A DNA stretch of 64,000 nt from JBBRHH01 sp963788015 (GTDB lineage Bacteria > Planctomycetota > Phycisphaerae > Tepidisphaerales > Tepidisphaeraceae): the NCBI GenBank assembly GCA_963788015.1, contig CAWBEY010000010.1, forward strand, positions 372,001 through 436,000, read 5' to 3'. The notes under the pieces were generated by a model that was not told the DNA's origin, did no database searches, and saw only the letters and a list, made by a program, of their open reading frames with translations. Numbering within the stretch: the stretch's first letter is position 1; each line of letters opens with the position of its first letter. The translations under genes were made by a program, and so were the position numbers. Below, piece after piece: positions 19,423-28,359 of the stretch.

Positions 19423-19595
19423 AGACCCGAAACATTCATCGGGCATTGATTCAGGGCTGGCGACAAGTGACTGAAAACTCCGGCCGCCTTTTTGACGCTT
19501 GGCGCCGTGCCGATTACAGTTTGCGAGACTTGGTGCGGCCGGCCGCGCTTCTGGCGAGTCGCGCAGCTTCACCTCATGCCCAAGGAGGCTTCTCC

Positions 19596-21008
19596 ATGAC
19601 ATCCCGCGACGTTCTCAAAATGTGTGAACAGAAAAAGGTGCAGTTTATCGATCTGCGCTTCATGGACTTCCCAGGGCTCTGGCAGCATACCACCCTGCCG
19701 ATCAGTGAACTGACCCTGGAGAGCTTCGATCATGGATTCGGGTTTGACGGCTCCTCCATTCGCGGGTGGCAGGCGATTAATGAATCGGACATGCTGCTGA
19801 TTCCGGTGGCGGACACTGCCAAAGTCGATCCGTTCCTGCTGCACACCACGCTGTCGATTATCTGCGACGTGCGCGACCCCATCACCAAAAAAGAGTATTC
19901 GCGCAATCCGCGCTCCATCGCCCGCAAGGCGGTGGCTTACCTTAAGAAATCCAAGATCGCCGACACGGCTTATTTCGGCCCTGAGCTGGAGTTTTTTGTC
20001 TTCGACTATGCCTGGTACGACCAGGGCATCAACTACGCCAAGTACCACGTCGGTTCACGCGAGGGGATCTGGGGCCGGGGCGACGAGAGCGAAACCAATC
20101 TCGGCTACAAGATCCGCCTGAAAGAAGGCTACTTCCCCACGCCGCCGATGGACACGATGCAGAACATCCGCTCGGAGATGGTGGCGACGCTGGTGGAGAT
20201 GGGCATCCCGGTCGAGGCGCACCACCACGAGGTGGCGACGGGCGGCCAGTGTGAGATCGACATGCGCTTCCAGGACCTGGTGACGATGGCCGACAGCGTC
20301 ATGATGTACAAGTACGTGTGCAAAAACGTGGCGGCGCGGCACGGCAAGGTGGTCACCTTCATGCCCAAGCCACTTTTCCAGGACAACGGATCCGGGATGC
20401 ACGTTCACTTTTCACTTTGGAAGGGGGACAAGCCGCTGTTCGCCGGCAACAAATACGCTGGCCTTTCCGAAATGGGGTTGTTTGCGATTGGCGGCATTCT
20501 GAAGCATGCCCGCGCCTTGTGTGCCTTGTGCAATCCCACCACCAACTCCTACAAGCGCCTGGTGCCGGGTTATGAGGCGCCGGTGAATTTAGTCTATTCC
20601 AGCCGCAATCGCTCGGCCGCGATTCGCATACCAATGTATAGCGAAAACCCCAAGACCAAGCGCATCGAGTTCCGCTGCCCGGACAGCTCCTGCAATCCCT
20701 ATCTGGCGTTCAGCGCCATGATGATGGCCGCCATCGACGGCATTGAGAACAAGATCCACCCCGGCGATCCGATGGACAAGGACATCTACCACCTTACGCC
20801 CGATGAATACGAACGGATCGGCTCAGCGCCCGGATCGTTGGACGAAGCATGTGACGCTTTGGAGACGGACCATGAATTCCTGTTGAACGGCGACGTCTTC
20901 ACCGCCGACGTCATTCATTACTGGATCAAGTACAAGCGGGAAAACGAAATCGACGCCATCCGCACCCGGCCGCACCCGTTTGAGTTTTGCATGTATTTCG
21001 ACATTTAA
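19596..21008 (+). CDS. glnA: Type I glutamine synthetase
   Basis: GlnA makes glutamine from glutamate, ammonia and ATP. The 470-residue length fits dodecameric type I enzymes. Visible motifs are 'FDGSSIRGWQAINESDM', 'GPELEFFVFDYAW', 'EAHHHEVATGGQCEIDM', 'DNGSGMHVHFSLWK' and 'NPTTNSYKRLVPGYEAP'. A C-terminal 'DKDIYHLTPDEY' replaces the usual NLYDLPPEE adenylylation loop while keeping a Tyr. AAGGAGG at 19581-19587 sets ATG 19596. The frame is open far upstream, but that is chance. It is followed after about 50 bases by the SEC-C gene. Confidence 0.97.
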   Translation: MTSRDVLKMCEQKKVQFIDLRFMDFPGLWQHTTLPISELTLESFDHGFGFDGSSIRGWQAINESDMLLIPVADTAKVDPFLLHTTLSIICDVRDPITKKEYSRNPRSIARKAVAYLKKSKIADTAYFGPELEFFVFDYAWYDQGINYAKYHVGSREGIWGRGDESETNLGYKIRLKEGYFPTPPMDTMQNIRSEMVATLVEMGIPVEAHHHEVATGGQCEIDMRFQDLVTMADSVMMYKYVCKNVAARHGKVVTFMPKPLFQDNGSGMHVHFSLWKGDKPLFAGNKYAGLSEMGLFAIGGILKHARALCALCNPTTNSYKRLVPGYEAPVNLVYSSRNRSAAIRIPMYSENPKTKRIEFRCPDSSCNPYLAFSAMMMAAIDGIENKIHPGDPMDKDIYHLTPDEYERIGSAPGSLDEACDALETDHEFLLNGDVFTADVIHYWIKYKRENEIDAIRTRPHPFEFCMYFDI

Positions 21009-21060
21009 GGTTGGTGGATTCGTCCGATCTGACGCGAATAACATAAGCAGAGGATCGCTC

Positions 21061-21930
21061 ATGAGACCCGAGCTTGTCAGTTTTGACTCGCATCCCAACA
21101 GCTTTAGCGTCAGGATCAGCCAATGCTCGAATCCTATGTGCGACTGCAACTCGGTCACGTTCTCTCTTGTGGAGGAGATTCTTGGGGACGAGGACGAGGA
21201 GACGCAGGATTCGTACACGAAGTCCAGACGTCTTGACATTCACGTCAATCCCGACAGCTGGCAGGAGATTTCCGTCCCCGAGCGATCGCCTGAGGACGCA
21301 GTAATAGTCAAAGAGTTTCTCCGCGATTATCCCTTGGCCGAGCGATTGTATTTTCAGGAATACGCCAGAAAGAATGAAAAGATCCGCCGCCGGCTGCGCG
21401 AATTTAGACTTAATCCGCGCGACGTTGAAGAATCCCGCCTGATTTCGTGGAATACGGTTGCTTCAGATGTCCGCAGCATCTCTGAAGGGGGACGGGCGTA
21501 CTCCCATCGAATCGATCTGGACGGTCAGGAGTTTCTGATTGACGACCTGTACTGTCCCAACCCCAATTGCGACTGCGGTGACTTCAGCCTGAACTTTTTT
21601 GCGTACACGCCCTCCCGGACCGCTGACGACAAAGGCAGCGTGGACGCTTGCCTTACGGCGCAAGTGTCACTGGACGGAAAGGTGAAACTCGTGGAGCGCA
21701 TAGCTTGCAGCCTGGGCATCGCCGACGAGGCTATGGCGGCCTGGCAGGAAGAGCACGGGTCGGAACTGGAGATGTTCCGACAGCGATACAAGTGCATGAA
21801 GGAGATTGGACGACGCAGTGCGCCTCCCCCTCAAACCAGCCGGTCGATACCGTCCTCCAAGCACCCCGGCCGCAACGAGCCCTGTCCGTGCGGCAGCGGC
21901 AAGAAGTATAAGAAATGCTGCGGCATGTAG
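21061..21930 (+). CDS. SEC-C zinc-motif protein of unknown function
   Basis: A protein of about 289 residues ending in 'GRNEPCPCGSGKKYKKCCG', the classical SEC-C zinc-binding motif (CxCGSGxxxxxCC) found at the end of SecA and in many small proteins. The rest has two Cys-rich patches, 'CSNPMCDCNSV' and 'CPNPNCDCGDFSL', likely further metal sites within two similar halves. Start ATG 21061 has AGAGGATC upstream. No specific function is known. Confidence 0.82.
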   Translation: MRPELVSFDSHPNSFSVRISQCSNPMCDCNSVTFSLVEEILGDEDEETQDSYTKSRRLDIHVNPDSWQEISVPERSPEDAVIVKEFLRDYPLAERLYFQEYARKNEKIRRRLREFRLNPRDVEESRLISWNTVASDVRSISEGGRAYSHRIDLDGQEFLIDDLYCPNPNCDCGDFSLNFFAYTPSRTADDKGSVDACLTAQVSLDGKVKLVERIACSLGIADEAMAAWQEEHGSELEMFRQRYKCMKEIGRRSAPPPQTSRSIPSSKHPGRNEPCPCGSGKKYKKCCGM

Positions 21931-22093
21931 CGCGGCTTGATTGACCCGCCCACGTTTATCGGAACTGCAACTATCACCTTGTTCAAATTGCTCTCCGGCA
22001 AGCACACCTCCCAATAAGCCGATGAGGGGAAGGGGCCTCGTGTGTTCCTCGGCCGCCCACGGGCGGCGTCGTCTACCGGCTCGGAGTGCGAGA

Positions 22094-22433
22094 ATGCCCA
22101 TTCGTTGCGACGAATATAACCAGGTTTGCGTGGTGAGCGTCGAAGGCGACCTCAGCGGCGACGCCTGCGTCGCCATGCGCAAGCTTGTGGACGACCGGAT
22201 CAATATCAAGCACATCGTGGAGTTCGTGCTGGACATGGAAAAGTGCCCTTTCATCGACAGCGAAGGATTGGAAACCATGGTCTGGGCCAAGAAGCGCAGC
22301 GAAGATCTCTTCGGGCAGATTAAGGTGGTGGGCCTCGATGACAACTGCAGGAAAATTCTGGAGCTGACGCGGCTTGGCGCATCGCTTCGAGTGCGACAAG
22401 GATTTGGCCGCGGCGCTGAAGAACATGAGCTAA
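22094..22433 (+). CDS. STAS-domain protein, anti-anti-sigma-like (frame break near 22377)
   Basis: The frame from ATG 22094 encodes a STAS fold: 'VCVVSVEGDLSGDACVAM', 'HIVEFVLDMEKCPFIDSE' and 'GLETMVWAKKRSEDL'. The phosphoacceptor Ser of anti-sigma antagonists corresponds to 'DSEGLE'. Near 22377 the frame shifts and the natural end reads 'HRFECDKDLAAALKNMS' with a stop at 22431-22433. The shift looks like a missing dinucleotide in GGCGCGCATC. It lies 26 bases before the secretion ATPase gene on the same strand, so it may regulate or be part of that system. No anti-sigma kinase is adjacent. Confidence 0.75.
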
Positions 22434-22459
22434 AAGCCAAGGAGAGGAACCAGGCCGGC

Positions 22460-24164
22460 ATGATCGCGACGCTCGAGAAAAAACCGCTGGGACAATTGCT
22501 GCTGGTCAAGGGCCTGCTGAAGCCCGAGCAACTGGAGCGCGGCGCTCGAAGAGCAGAAGCGATCGAATCATCAGAAGTTGCTGGGTGAAGTCCTTGTCGA
22601 GCTGCGGCTCTGCTCGGAAGACCAGATCGTCGAAACACTGGCACAGGCTTATGGCGTGCCTTATGCGCGTGTGAGCCCGCGCGTGTGCGATCCTAAAATC
22701 ATCGCCACGCTGCCGCGCGAATTCCTGGAAAAGCACCAGGTCCTGCCGCTCTTCCTCGTCGAGGGCGTTCTTACCGTCGCCATCCCCGAGCCTGCCAACG
22801 TATTCCTGCTTGAGGAGATCGAACGCGTTGGCGGCCATCCCGCACAGGTCGTGGCGGCCACCGCCCACGACATCCGCGCCACGCTTCAGACCTACATGCC
22901 CGACGAAAGCGTGTTCGTCATCGATGACATCATCGACGAGGTGAAGTTCGAGGAATTCACCCTCATTGAGGACAAGACCACCGACATCAGCAACCTGGAG
23001 CAGGCGGCCGGTGATTCGCCGGTGATCAAGCTGGTGAACTACTGCATTTACAACGCCGTCAAAGACGGCGCGTCGGATATTCACATCGAGCCGGGCGATC
23101 ACATCCTGCGGATGCGCTACCGAATCGACGGGCGGCTCGTCGAAAAACTCCGGCCGCCGTTTCAGATGCACCCGGCCGTGGTGTCGCGCATCAAGATCAT
23201 GGCCGGCATCGACATCGCCGAGCGGCGGCTGCCGCAGGACGGCGCAATCCACGTGCTGATGGACAAGCGGCCCATCGACCTGCGCGTCAGCACCATGCCG
23301 GGCAAATTTGGCGAAAAAGTCGTCATCCGCGTCATCGACAACGACAAGGCGTCGGTCAATCTCGAACGAGTCGGCTTCAGCTACGACACCCTCAAGCAGT
23401 GGCGGAAACTGATCTCGCTTCCCAACGGCATTCTGCTGGTGACCGGCCCGACCGGTAGCGGCAAGAGCACGACGCTTTACGCGAGCCTGGCGGAGCTCAA
23501 TGACCCCGAAGTGAATATCTGCACGGTAGAAGATCCAATCGAATACAACCTGGCCGGGATCAATCAGTTTCAGGTGAGCGACAAATCCGGGCTTTACCTT
23601 TGCCAACGCGCTGCGAGCGCTGTTCCGCCAGGACCCCGACATCGTGATGGTGGGCGAGGTGCGCGATCCGGACACGGCCAAGATTGCCACTCAGGCCGCG
23701 CTGACGGGCCACCTCGTCTTGAGCACCCTTCACACCAACGACGCTCCCGGCGCGATTACCCGTCTGTTCAACCTTGGCATAGAGCCGTATCTCGTCGGCG
23801 CCACACTTTGCGGAGTGCTCGCACAGCGGCTGGTCCGCAAGCTCTGTCAGGCATGCCGGGAGCCTTATGCTCCGTCCATCAACGAGCTGCGGCAGATGGA
23901 AAAAGTGGTGGGGCCGATCGAAACGCTGTATCGGCCAAAGGGATGTACGCGTTGCCGCAACATTGGCTTCCTTGGCCGGATTGGGATTTACGAACTGCTC
24001 GTGCCTGACGACGCGATGGTGGAGCGCACCAGCCAGGGCGCGAGCCTGAACGAGCTGCGCGAGCTGCGCGCAACACCGGGATGAAAATGCTGCGAATCGA
24101 CGGGATCGAAAAGGTAAAAGCGGGCATCACCACTCTTGAAGAAGTTTATCGCGTGACCGCTTAG
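22460..24164 (+). CDS. Type II secretion / type IV pilus assembly ATPase, GspE/PilB family (three frame breaks)
   Basis: Frame changes near 22547, 23604 and 24076 interrupt an otherwise complete protein of about 568 residues. The N-terminal MshEN/T2SSE_N-type region contains 'PLGQLLLVKGLLKPEQLE' and 'GVPYARVSPRVCDPKI'. The ATPase has Walker A 'GPTGSGKSTTLYASL', the Asp box around 'EDPIEYNL', Walker B 'DIVMVGEVRDPDTA', and the His box 'LSTLHTNDAPGA'. A zinc site is formed by 'LCQACREPY' and 'GCTRCRNIGF'. Restored, the end reads 'MKMLRIDGIEKVKAGI', stop 24162-24164. This cytoplasmic hexamer would power pilus or pseudopilus assembly with the following platform gene. Confidence 0.9.
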
Positions 24165-24190
24165 AAGCCGCTTCTTTTGCTTGGATAAAT

Positions 24191-25415
24191 ATGGCGTCGT
24201 TCACCTACACAGCTCGAGACTCCGCGGGGCGACCAGCCAATGGCACGCTCACCGCCGCCTCTGTCGGTGAGGCGCTGCAGATGATCCGCATTGAGGGAAA
24301 ATATCCCGTCTCGGTTCGCCCGGCCGACCAGCAGGAGGGGGAGGTGGAATCGGTGGCCGGGGGGGCGGGCGTGAAGATCTCCCGCGCAGACGTCATTCAA
24401 ATCGCCACGCAGCTATCGATCATGATCGACACCGGCGTCACGCTGGTCGAATCGCTCGACTGCATCGGCAAGCAGGTCGAGAAGCCGCAGGCTGCGCAAG
24501 CTGGTGGCCGATCTCACCGAGCAACTCCAGGGCGGCAACACGTTCAGCAGTGCGCTGGCGCGGCATCCCAAGAGTTTCCCGCGCGTGTTTATCGCACTGA
24601 TGAAGGCCAGTGAGCACAGCGGGATGATGTCGCGCATGCTGGGCCGGGCGGTGAACTACCTGCGCGACGAGCAGGAGACGACGCGCAAGGTGAAGGGGGC
24701 GCTGACCTATCCAATGATCATGCTGGCGTTCGCGTTGACGACCACCGTCTTCCTGCTGGCATTTGTGCTGCCGCGATTTACGTCGATCTACGCCAACAAA
24801 AAGGCCGCTCTCCCCGTGCCGACCAAGGTGCTGATGGCGCTGAGCGACGGGCTGGTCTCGCATTACATCCTCATCCTCAGCATCGCCACGGTCGCGTTTG
24901 TCGGCGGGAGCTTCTACTTCCGCTCAGAGGGCGGGGCGCGGGTTTGGCATTACATGCAGCTTCACGCGCCGCTGCTTGGAAAGATGTTTCGCAAGCTCCA
25001 CCTCTCCCGCGGCCTGCGCATGGTGGGCACGATGGCCGGCGCGGGCGTGCAGCTTACCGACTGCATCGCCACCGCTCACGACCTTTGCGGCAATACCTAT
25101 TTTCGCGAGCTTTGGACCAGTGTCTCGCAGCAGATACAGGCCGGGAAACAACTCTCCGAGCCACTTTTCCAAAGCGCCCTGGTGCCGCGATCGGTTTCGC
25201 AGATGATCCACAGCGGCGAAAAAGGGGGCAAGCTGGCCAACGTAATGGAGCAGGTGGCGTCGTTCGCCGAGACGGAGCTCAAAGAGCAGATCGCCAACAT
25301 GACGCGCTACATCGAGCCGGTGATGATCATCGTCATGGGCTTTATCATCGGCGGCGTGGCGATGGCCCTCTTGTTGCCGATCTTCACCATTAGCCGGGTG
25401 ATGACCGCGCATTAA
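24191..25415 (+). CDS. Type II secretion / type IV pilus platform protein, GspF/PilC family (frame break near 24497)
   Basis: About 407 residues, normal for the family. The N-terminus 'MASFTYTARDSAGRPANG' is typical. There are two copies of the GspF domain, each with a helical bundle ('QLSIMIDTGVTLVESLD' and 'LSRGLRMVGTMAGAGVQL'), and three membrane segments around 'MIMLAFALTTTVFLLAFV', 'ILILSIATVAFVGG' and 'VMIIVMGFIIGGVAMALL'. The break near 24497 sits in 'GKQVEKP' before 'LRKLVADLTEQLQGGN'. It forms the inner-membrane platform that works with the upstream ATPase, whose stop is 26 bases away. No pilin or secretin gene lies next to it. Confidence 0.9.
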
Positions 25416-25592
25416 TGCTGCTGGCCCACGGCCCCATAATCGCTGGATGGGCAGGTTTAAGAACGTGTGCAGTGGATTGGGCCCTTAACCCTGTCTCCAG
25501 ATGATGCCGATGTAAGGGCTATCGAATGCACTTGGTATGCTGTCGGATGTAGGGGCAGTTTCACCAGTGCATCTTGAACGGGAGATGAGAAT

Positions 25593-26086
25593 ATGCGTGC
25601 AGCGAAATGGGCTAATCTGGCATTGGTGTTGGCGCTGGGCGGGGGTGTAGCCGGCTGCGAAAGCAAGGCGGGCACAGGCGCACTGGTGGGCGGCGGAGTT
25701 GGGGCCGGGCTTGGCGCGATCATCGGAAACCAATCCCACGGCCACGCCGCCGGCGGCGCGGTGATCGGTGGGCTTGTCGGTGCGGGCGCTGTGCGCTCAT
25801 CGGCAACGAGATGGACAAGAACGATCAGAAGGAGCGCGATCGTGAGCGCGAACGCAACTACCAGACCCGCACCGATTCTTCCGCTCGCATGACCAGCGAC
25901 ACCCGGCCCGTCACCAAGGACGAGGTCATCGCCTGGGCCAACAAGGGCACGACCGATGAGGTGATCATCGATCGCATCCAGCGCAATCACTCCCGCTTCT
26001 ACCTCACCGGCGCAGATGAAAATCAGCTCCGCGACGCCGGCGTCAGTGAAGAAGTAATCCGCACCATGCGCGACACCACGCGGTAG
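25593..26086 (+). CDS. Glycine-zipper lipoprotein (frame break near 25790)
   Basis: The signal 'MRAAKWANLALVLALGGGVAGC' ends in a lipobox Cys. It is followed by two glycine-zipper stretches, 'GALVGGGVGAGLGAIIGN' and 'AAGGAVIGGLVGAG', as in 17-kDa-antigen-like outer membrane lipoproteins. After a frame change near 25790 the protein continues with a charged segment ('MDKNDQKERDRERERNY') and a C-terminal part, 'KDEVIAWANKGTTDEVII' to 'VIRTMRDTTR', that resembles a small helical domain repeated in planctomycete lipoproteins. It is a monocistronic gene closed by the hairpin at 26112. Confidence 0.78.
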
Positions 26087-26111
26087 TTGATGATGAACAA
26101 TCCATAGCAAA

Positions 26112-26150
26112 AGGCCCCGGATGATTTCCGGGGCCTCTTGCGTTTGTTGT
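26112..26150 (+). terminator. Intrinsic terminator
   Basis: A perfect 10-base stem AGGCCCCGGA (26112-26121) / TCCGGGGCCT (26127-26136) with a 5-base loop, followed by CTTGCGTTTGTTGTTG. It lies 26 bases after the glycine-zipper lipoprotein stop and just before the end of the convergent VWA gene, so it may serve both. Confidence 0.8.
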
Positions 26151-26166
26151 TGCTGCTAATGCGGTT

Positions 26167-27195
26167 TTACTTTTCTTCAACAACGCGAAACACGCCGCCG
26201 TTGTCCTTTGCGATCTTGGTTAACACCGCTTTGGGATCCTCGGCGCTCGTGACATAGTGAATAGTGTTGATCTTGATCTTGTGGTCCTTGTTGTGGTCGG
26301 CGATCCATTTTACGACAACTTCATTGTCATCAAATTGGCCGTCGGTCAGGAGATAGATCAACTCGGGATGCTGCTTGAAAGCGACCTCCAGTGAGGGAAT
26401 AGGATTGGTCGTGTTTCGAGCCGAAATGGCTTCAACAAACTTACTGCACTTGTCCTTGTTGAACGCGTTGGCCGGCAAAAGCTCGCCGGTCGTCATTGGC
26501 TTTGTCTCGTTCTCCTGGAAGAAGATGACGTTGAAGAACTGACCCGTCCTCAGCGAGCTGACGGATTTGACGATCTCAGTTCGAAGCTCATCAAAGCGGC
26601 CCAACATTGAACCAGACGCATCACAGACATAGCAAATCTTGCGAGCGGGGGGCTGGCCACGATGGCCTGTAGGAAGACCGAAAAAGTCGGTGCCGTTCCC
26701 ACGATTGAGTCCGAAACCGTCACCCAGCCCGCCAATGCCCGCCTTGCCCGACGCCGTTGCATCGGAGCCCAAACCACCTGTCGAGCGCAGTGCCCTGAAA
26801 CCAGACGAGTCGCTGGTTAATGAACTGCTGCTGATCGGCATTAACGCCCCGTCTGGCAGACCCGCCGTACCACCAGACCCGCCCGGAGTGTTGGTGGGTG
26901 GAACCTTGTATACCTCAGTATCCGGCAGTTTCGGATCATCCGATCCCGGCGGCCTCAGGAGCAGCCCTTCATTTTCATCAAGCTTCCCCGTATCCGGCAC
27001 ATACGCCTGCTCGCGGGTCGTCAAATGCGTAATCGTCTGATATGCCAAAATCCCAATCGCAATCAAACCAATATGAAGCATCAGCGATGTCAGGAAGGGC
27101 ATCACCTCCTGAACGAATGGCCGTTGCCAGAACGACGGCTCGGCTTGGACCTCGCTGTCATTTGATTCACCGGGGGTCGGGGATTGTGCCGTCAT
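26167..27195 (-). CDS. Membrane-anchored VWA-domain protein
   Basis: About 342 residues. The short N-terminus is followed by one membrane helix (about residues 33-53, 'FLTSLMLHIGLIAIGILAY'), a Gly/Ser/Pro-rich linker of about 110 residues, and a von Willebrand A domain. The metal site 'DASGSM' (DxSxS) is complete, and 'YLLTDGQFDDNEV' follows. The layout resembles planctomycete VWA proteins of unknown role; binding of a partner through Mg is likely. ATG 27195 has GAGGAGC upstream. The frame is intact. Confidence 0.85.
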   Translation of the reverse strand: MTAQSPTPGESNDSEVQAEPSFWQRPFVQEVMPFLTSLMLHIGLIAIGILAYQTITHLTTREQAYVPDTGKLDENEGLLLRPPGSDDPKLPDTEVYKVPPTNTPGGSGGTAGLPDGALMPISSSSLTSDSSGFRALRSTGGLGSDATASGKAGIGGLGDGFGLNRGNGTDFFGLPTGHRGQPPARKICYVCDASGSMLGRFDELRTEIVKSVSSLRTGQFFNVIFFQENETKPMTTGELLPANAFNKDKCSKFVEAISARNTTNPIPSLEVAFKQHPELIYLLTDGQFDDNEVVVKWIADHNKDHKIKINTIHYVTSAEDPKAVLTKIAKDNGGVFRVVEEK

Positions 27196-27327
27196 GGGAT
27201 GCTCCTCGAAGAGTTGTGTGGCCACGCGAAGAAGGGACGCCCTACACACAAGATGCTATCATGTTGAGTTGGCCAATGAAAGCGCAAAGTTGAAGAGCAT
27301 CAAATTCACCCCTTCGAAGGCTGTCCT

Positions 27328-27855
27328 ATGCTCAAAGCACTCGAAACGCTGCGTCAGAATCTCCCGGAATTCGCCCGCGATACCCAAGAGAATCTGGAGG
27401 CCGTGCTGACTGATACAAGCCTGAGCGTCGATCAGCGCCTGGGCGTCGCCGTGGCGTCGGCAATCGCCTCGGGCAACACAATTCTTCGCGACGCGACGCT
27501 GGCTGACGCCAAAGCCGTGGTGGCTCCGGGGGTGATCGAAGACGCCGCGGCGGCGGCCACTCTGATGGCAATGACCAACGTCTATTACCGCTTTCGCCAC
27601 ATGATCGGTAAGCCCGGTTATTCGGCCAAGGCGCCTCGGCTGCGCATGGGGCGCATGAAACAGCCGCTCACCACGAAGATTGACATGGATCTCTTCGCCC
27701 TGGCTGTCAGCGCCATCAACGGCTGCGAGGGTTGCATCAAGGCCCATGAGAAAGGCATCCTCGAAGGCGGCCTGACGGAGGATCATGTCAACGACGCCGT
27801 TCGCATCGCGTCCGTTTTTCAAGCGGCGGCCGCAGCCCTCGATAGCGGAATCTGA
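27328..27855 (+). CDS. ahpD: Alkyl hydroperoxidase AhpD-family protein
   Basis: The 175-residue protein has the AhpD fold. The C-terminal half holds the redox motif 'INGCEGCIKAHEKGILEGG' (CxxC with following His), and the N-terminal half is the symmetry-related helical repeat. AhpD reduces peroxides or regenerates AhpC via the thiol pair. No ahpC is adjacent, so coupling is unknown. The gene is divergent from the VWA gene, with about 130 bases between the starts. The frame is intact. Confidence 0.93.
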   Translation: MLKALETLRQNLPEFARDTQENLEAVLTDTSLSVDQRLGVAVASAIASGNTILRDATLADAKAVVAPGVIEDAAAAATLMAMTNVYYRFRHMIGKPGYSAKAPRLRMGRMKQPLTTKIDMDLFALAVSAINGCEGCIKAHEKGILEGGLTEDHVNDAVRIASVFQAAAAALDSGI

Positions 27856-27956
27856 TCGCGACCGAGATCGGTCAAAGTCCAGAAACAGATAATACCGATG
27901 ACAACCTACTCGGATCTTGCGTGTCTATTTGGCTGACACCTACACAGGAGCAATCC

Positions 27957-28313
27957 ATGCAATCGGGAACCGCGTCGGCGAAGTTGGTTTTGGGCGGCGT
28001 TGGCATGCTAGTTGGTCTGGCGGGGTGCGAGACGCACCACCACCATCGTTACGATGAAGACAGGCCGGTCGTGGTGCGGCAGGAAGAGGTCGTCGTGCGC
28101 GAGGCCCCGCCACCCCGGCGCGAAGAAGTCATCGTCCGCGCCCCCTCCGAGCAACACGTCTGGGTGCAGGGCCACTACATCTACGACCGCGGCGCATACG
28201 TCTGGGTGCCCGGCCATTACGTTTTGCGCCCAACCCGCGAAGCCGTCTGGGTTCAGGATGAATGGGTTCGCCAGCCACATGGCTGGGTCTACGTCCCAGG
28301 CCACTGGCGGTAA
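27957..28313 (+). CDS. YXWXGXW-repeat lipoprotein
   Basis: ATG 27957 follows CAGGAG. The N-terminus 'KLVLGGVGMLVGLAGCETH' is a lipoprotein signal with Cys24. Next come a His cluster and a charged linker, 'VVVRQEEVVVREAPPPRR', then three tandem aromatic repeats of the type 'HVWVQGHYIYDRGAYVWV' / 'VPGHYVLRPTREAVWV' / 'HGWVYVPGHWR'. Such YXWXGXW repeats occur in small planctomycete and deltaproteobacterial envelope lipoproteins. The function is unknown; a beta-structured surface binding role is only inference. Confidence 0.8.
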   Translation: MQSGTASAKLVLGGVGMLVGLAGCETHHHHRYDEDRPVVVRQEEVVVREAPPPRREEVIVRAPSEQHVWVQGHYIYDRGAYVWVPGHYVLRPTREAVWVQDEWVRQPHGWVYVPGHWR

Positions 28314-28359
28314 CGCGGGCAACGTGGCGCGGGCGCCCCGCCGGAGTTGAGCCCAAAAA

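Noticed and set aside
19134..19595. N-terminal extension of the glnA frame by about 150 codons
   Set aside because: It overlaps proC in another frame, has a shadow-like composition, and a strong AAGGAGG site marks ATG 19596.
22460..24164. Programmed ribosomal frameshifting in the GspE-like gene and others
   Set aside because: Breaks occur in both directions, at unrelated positions in housekeeping genes, without slippery heptamers or common downstream structures; indel errors are simpler.
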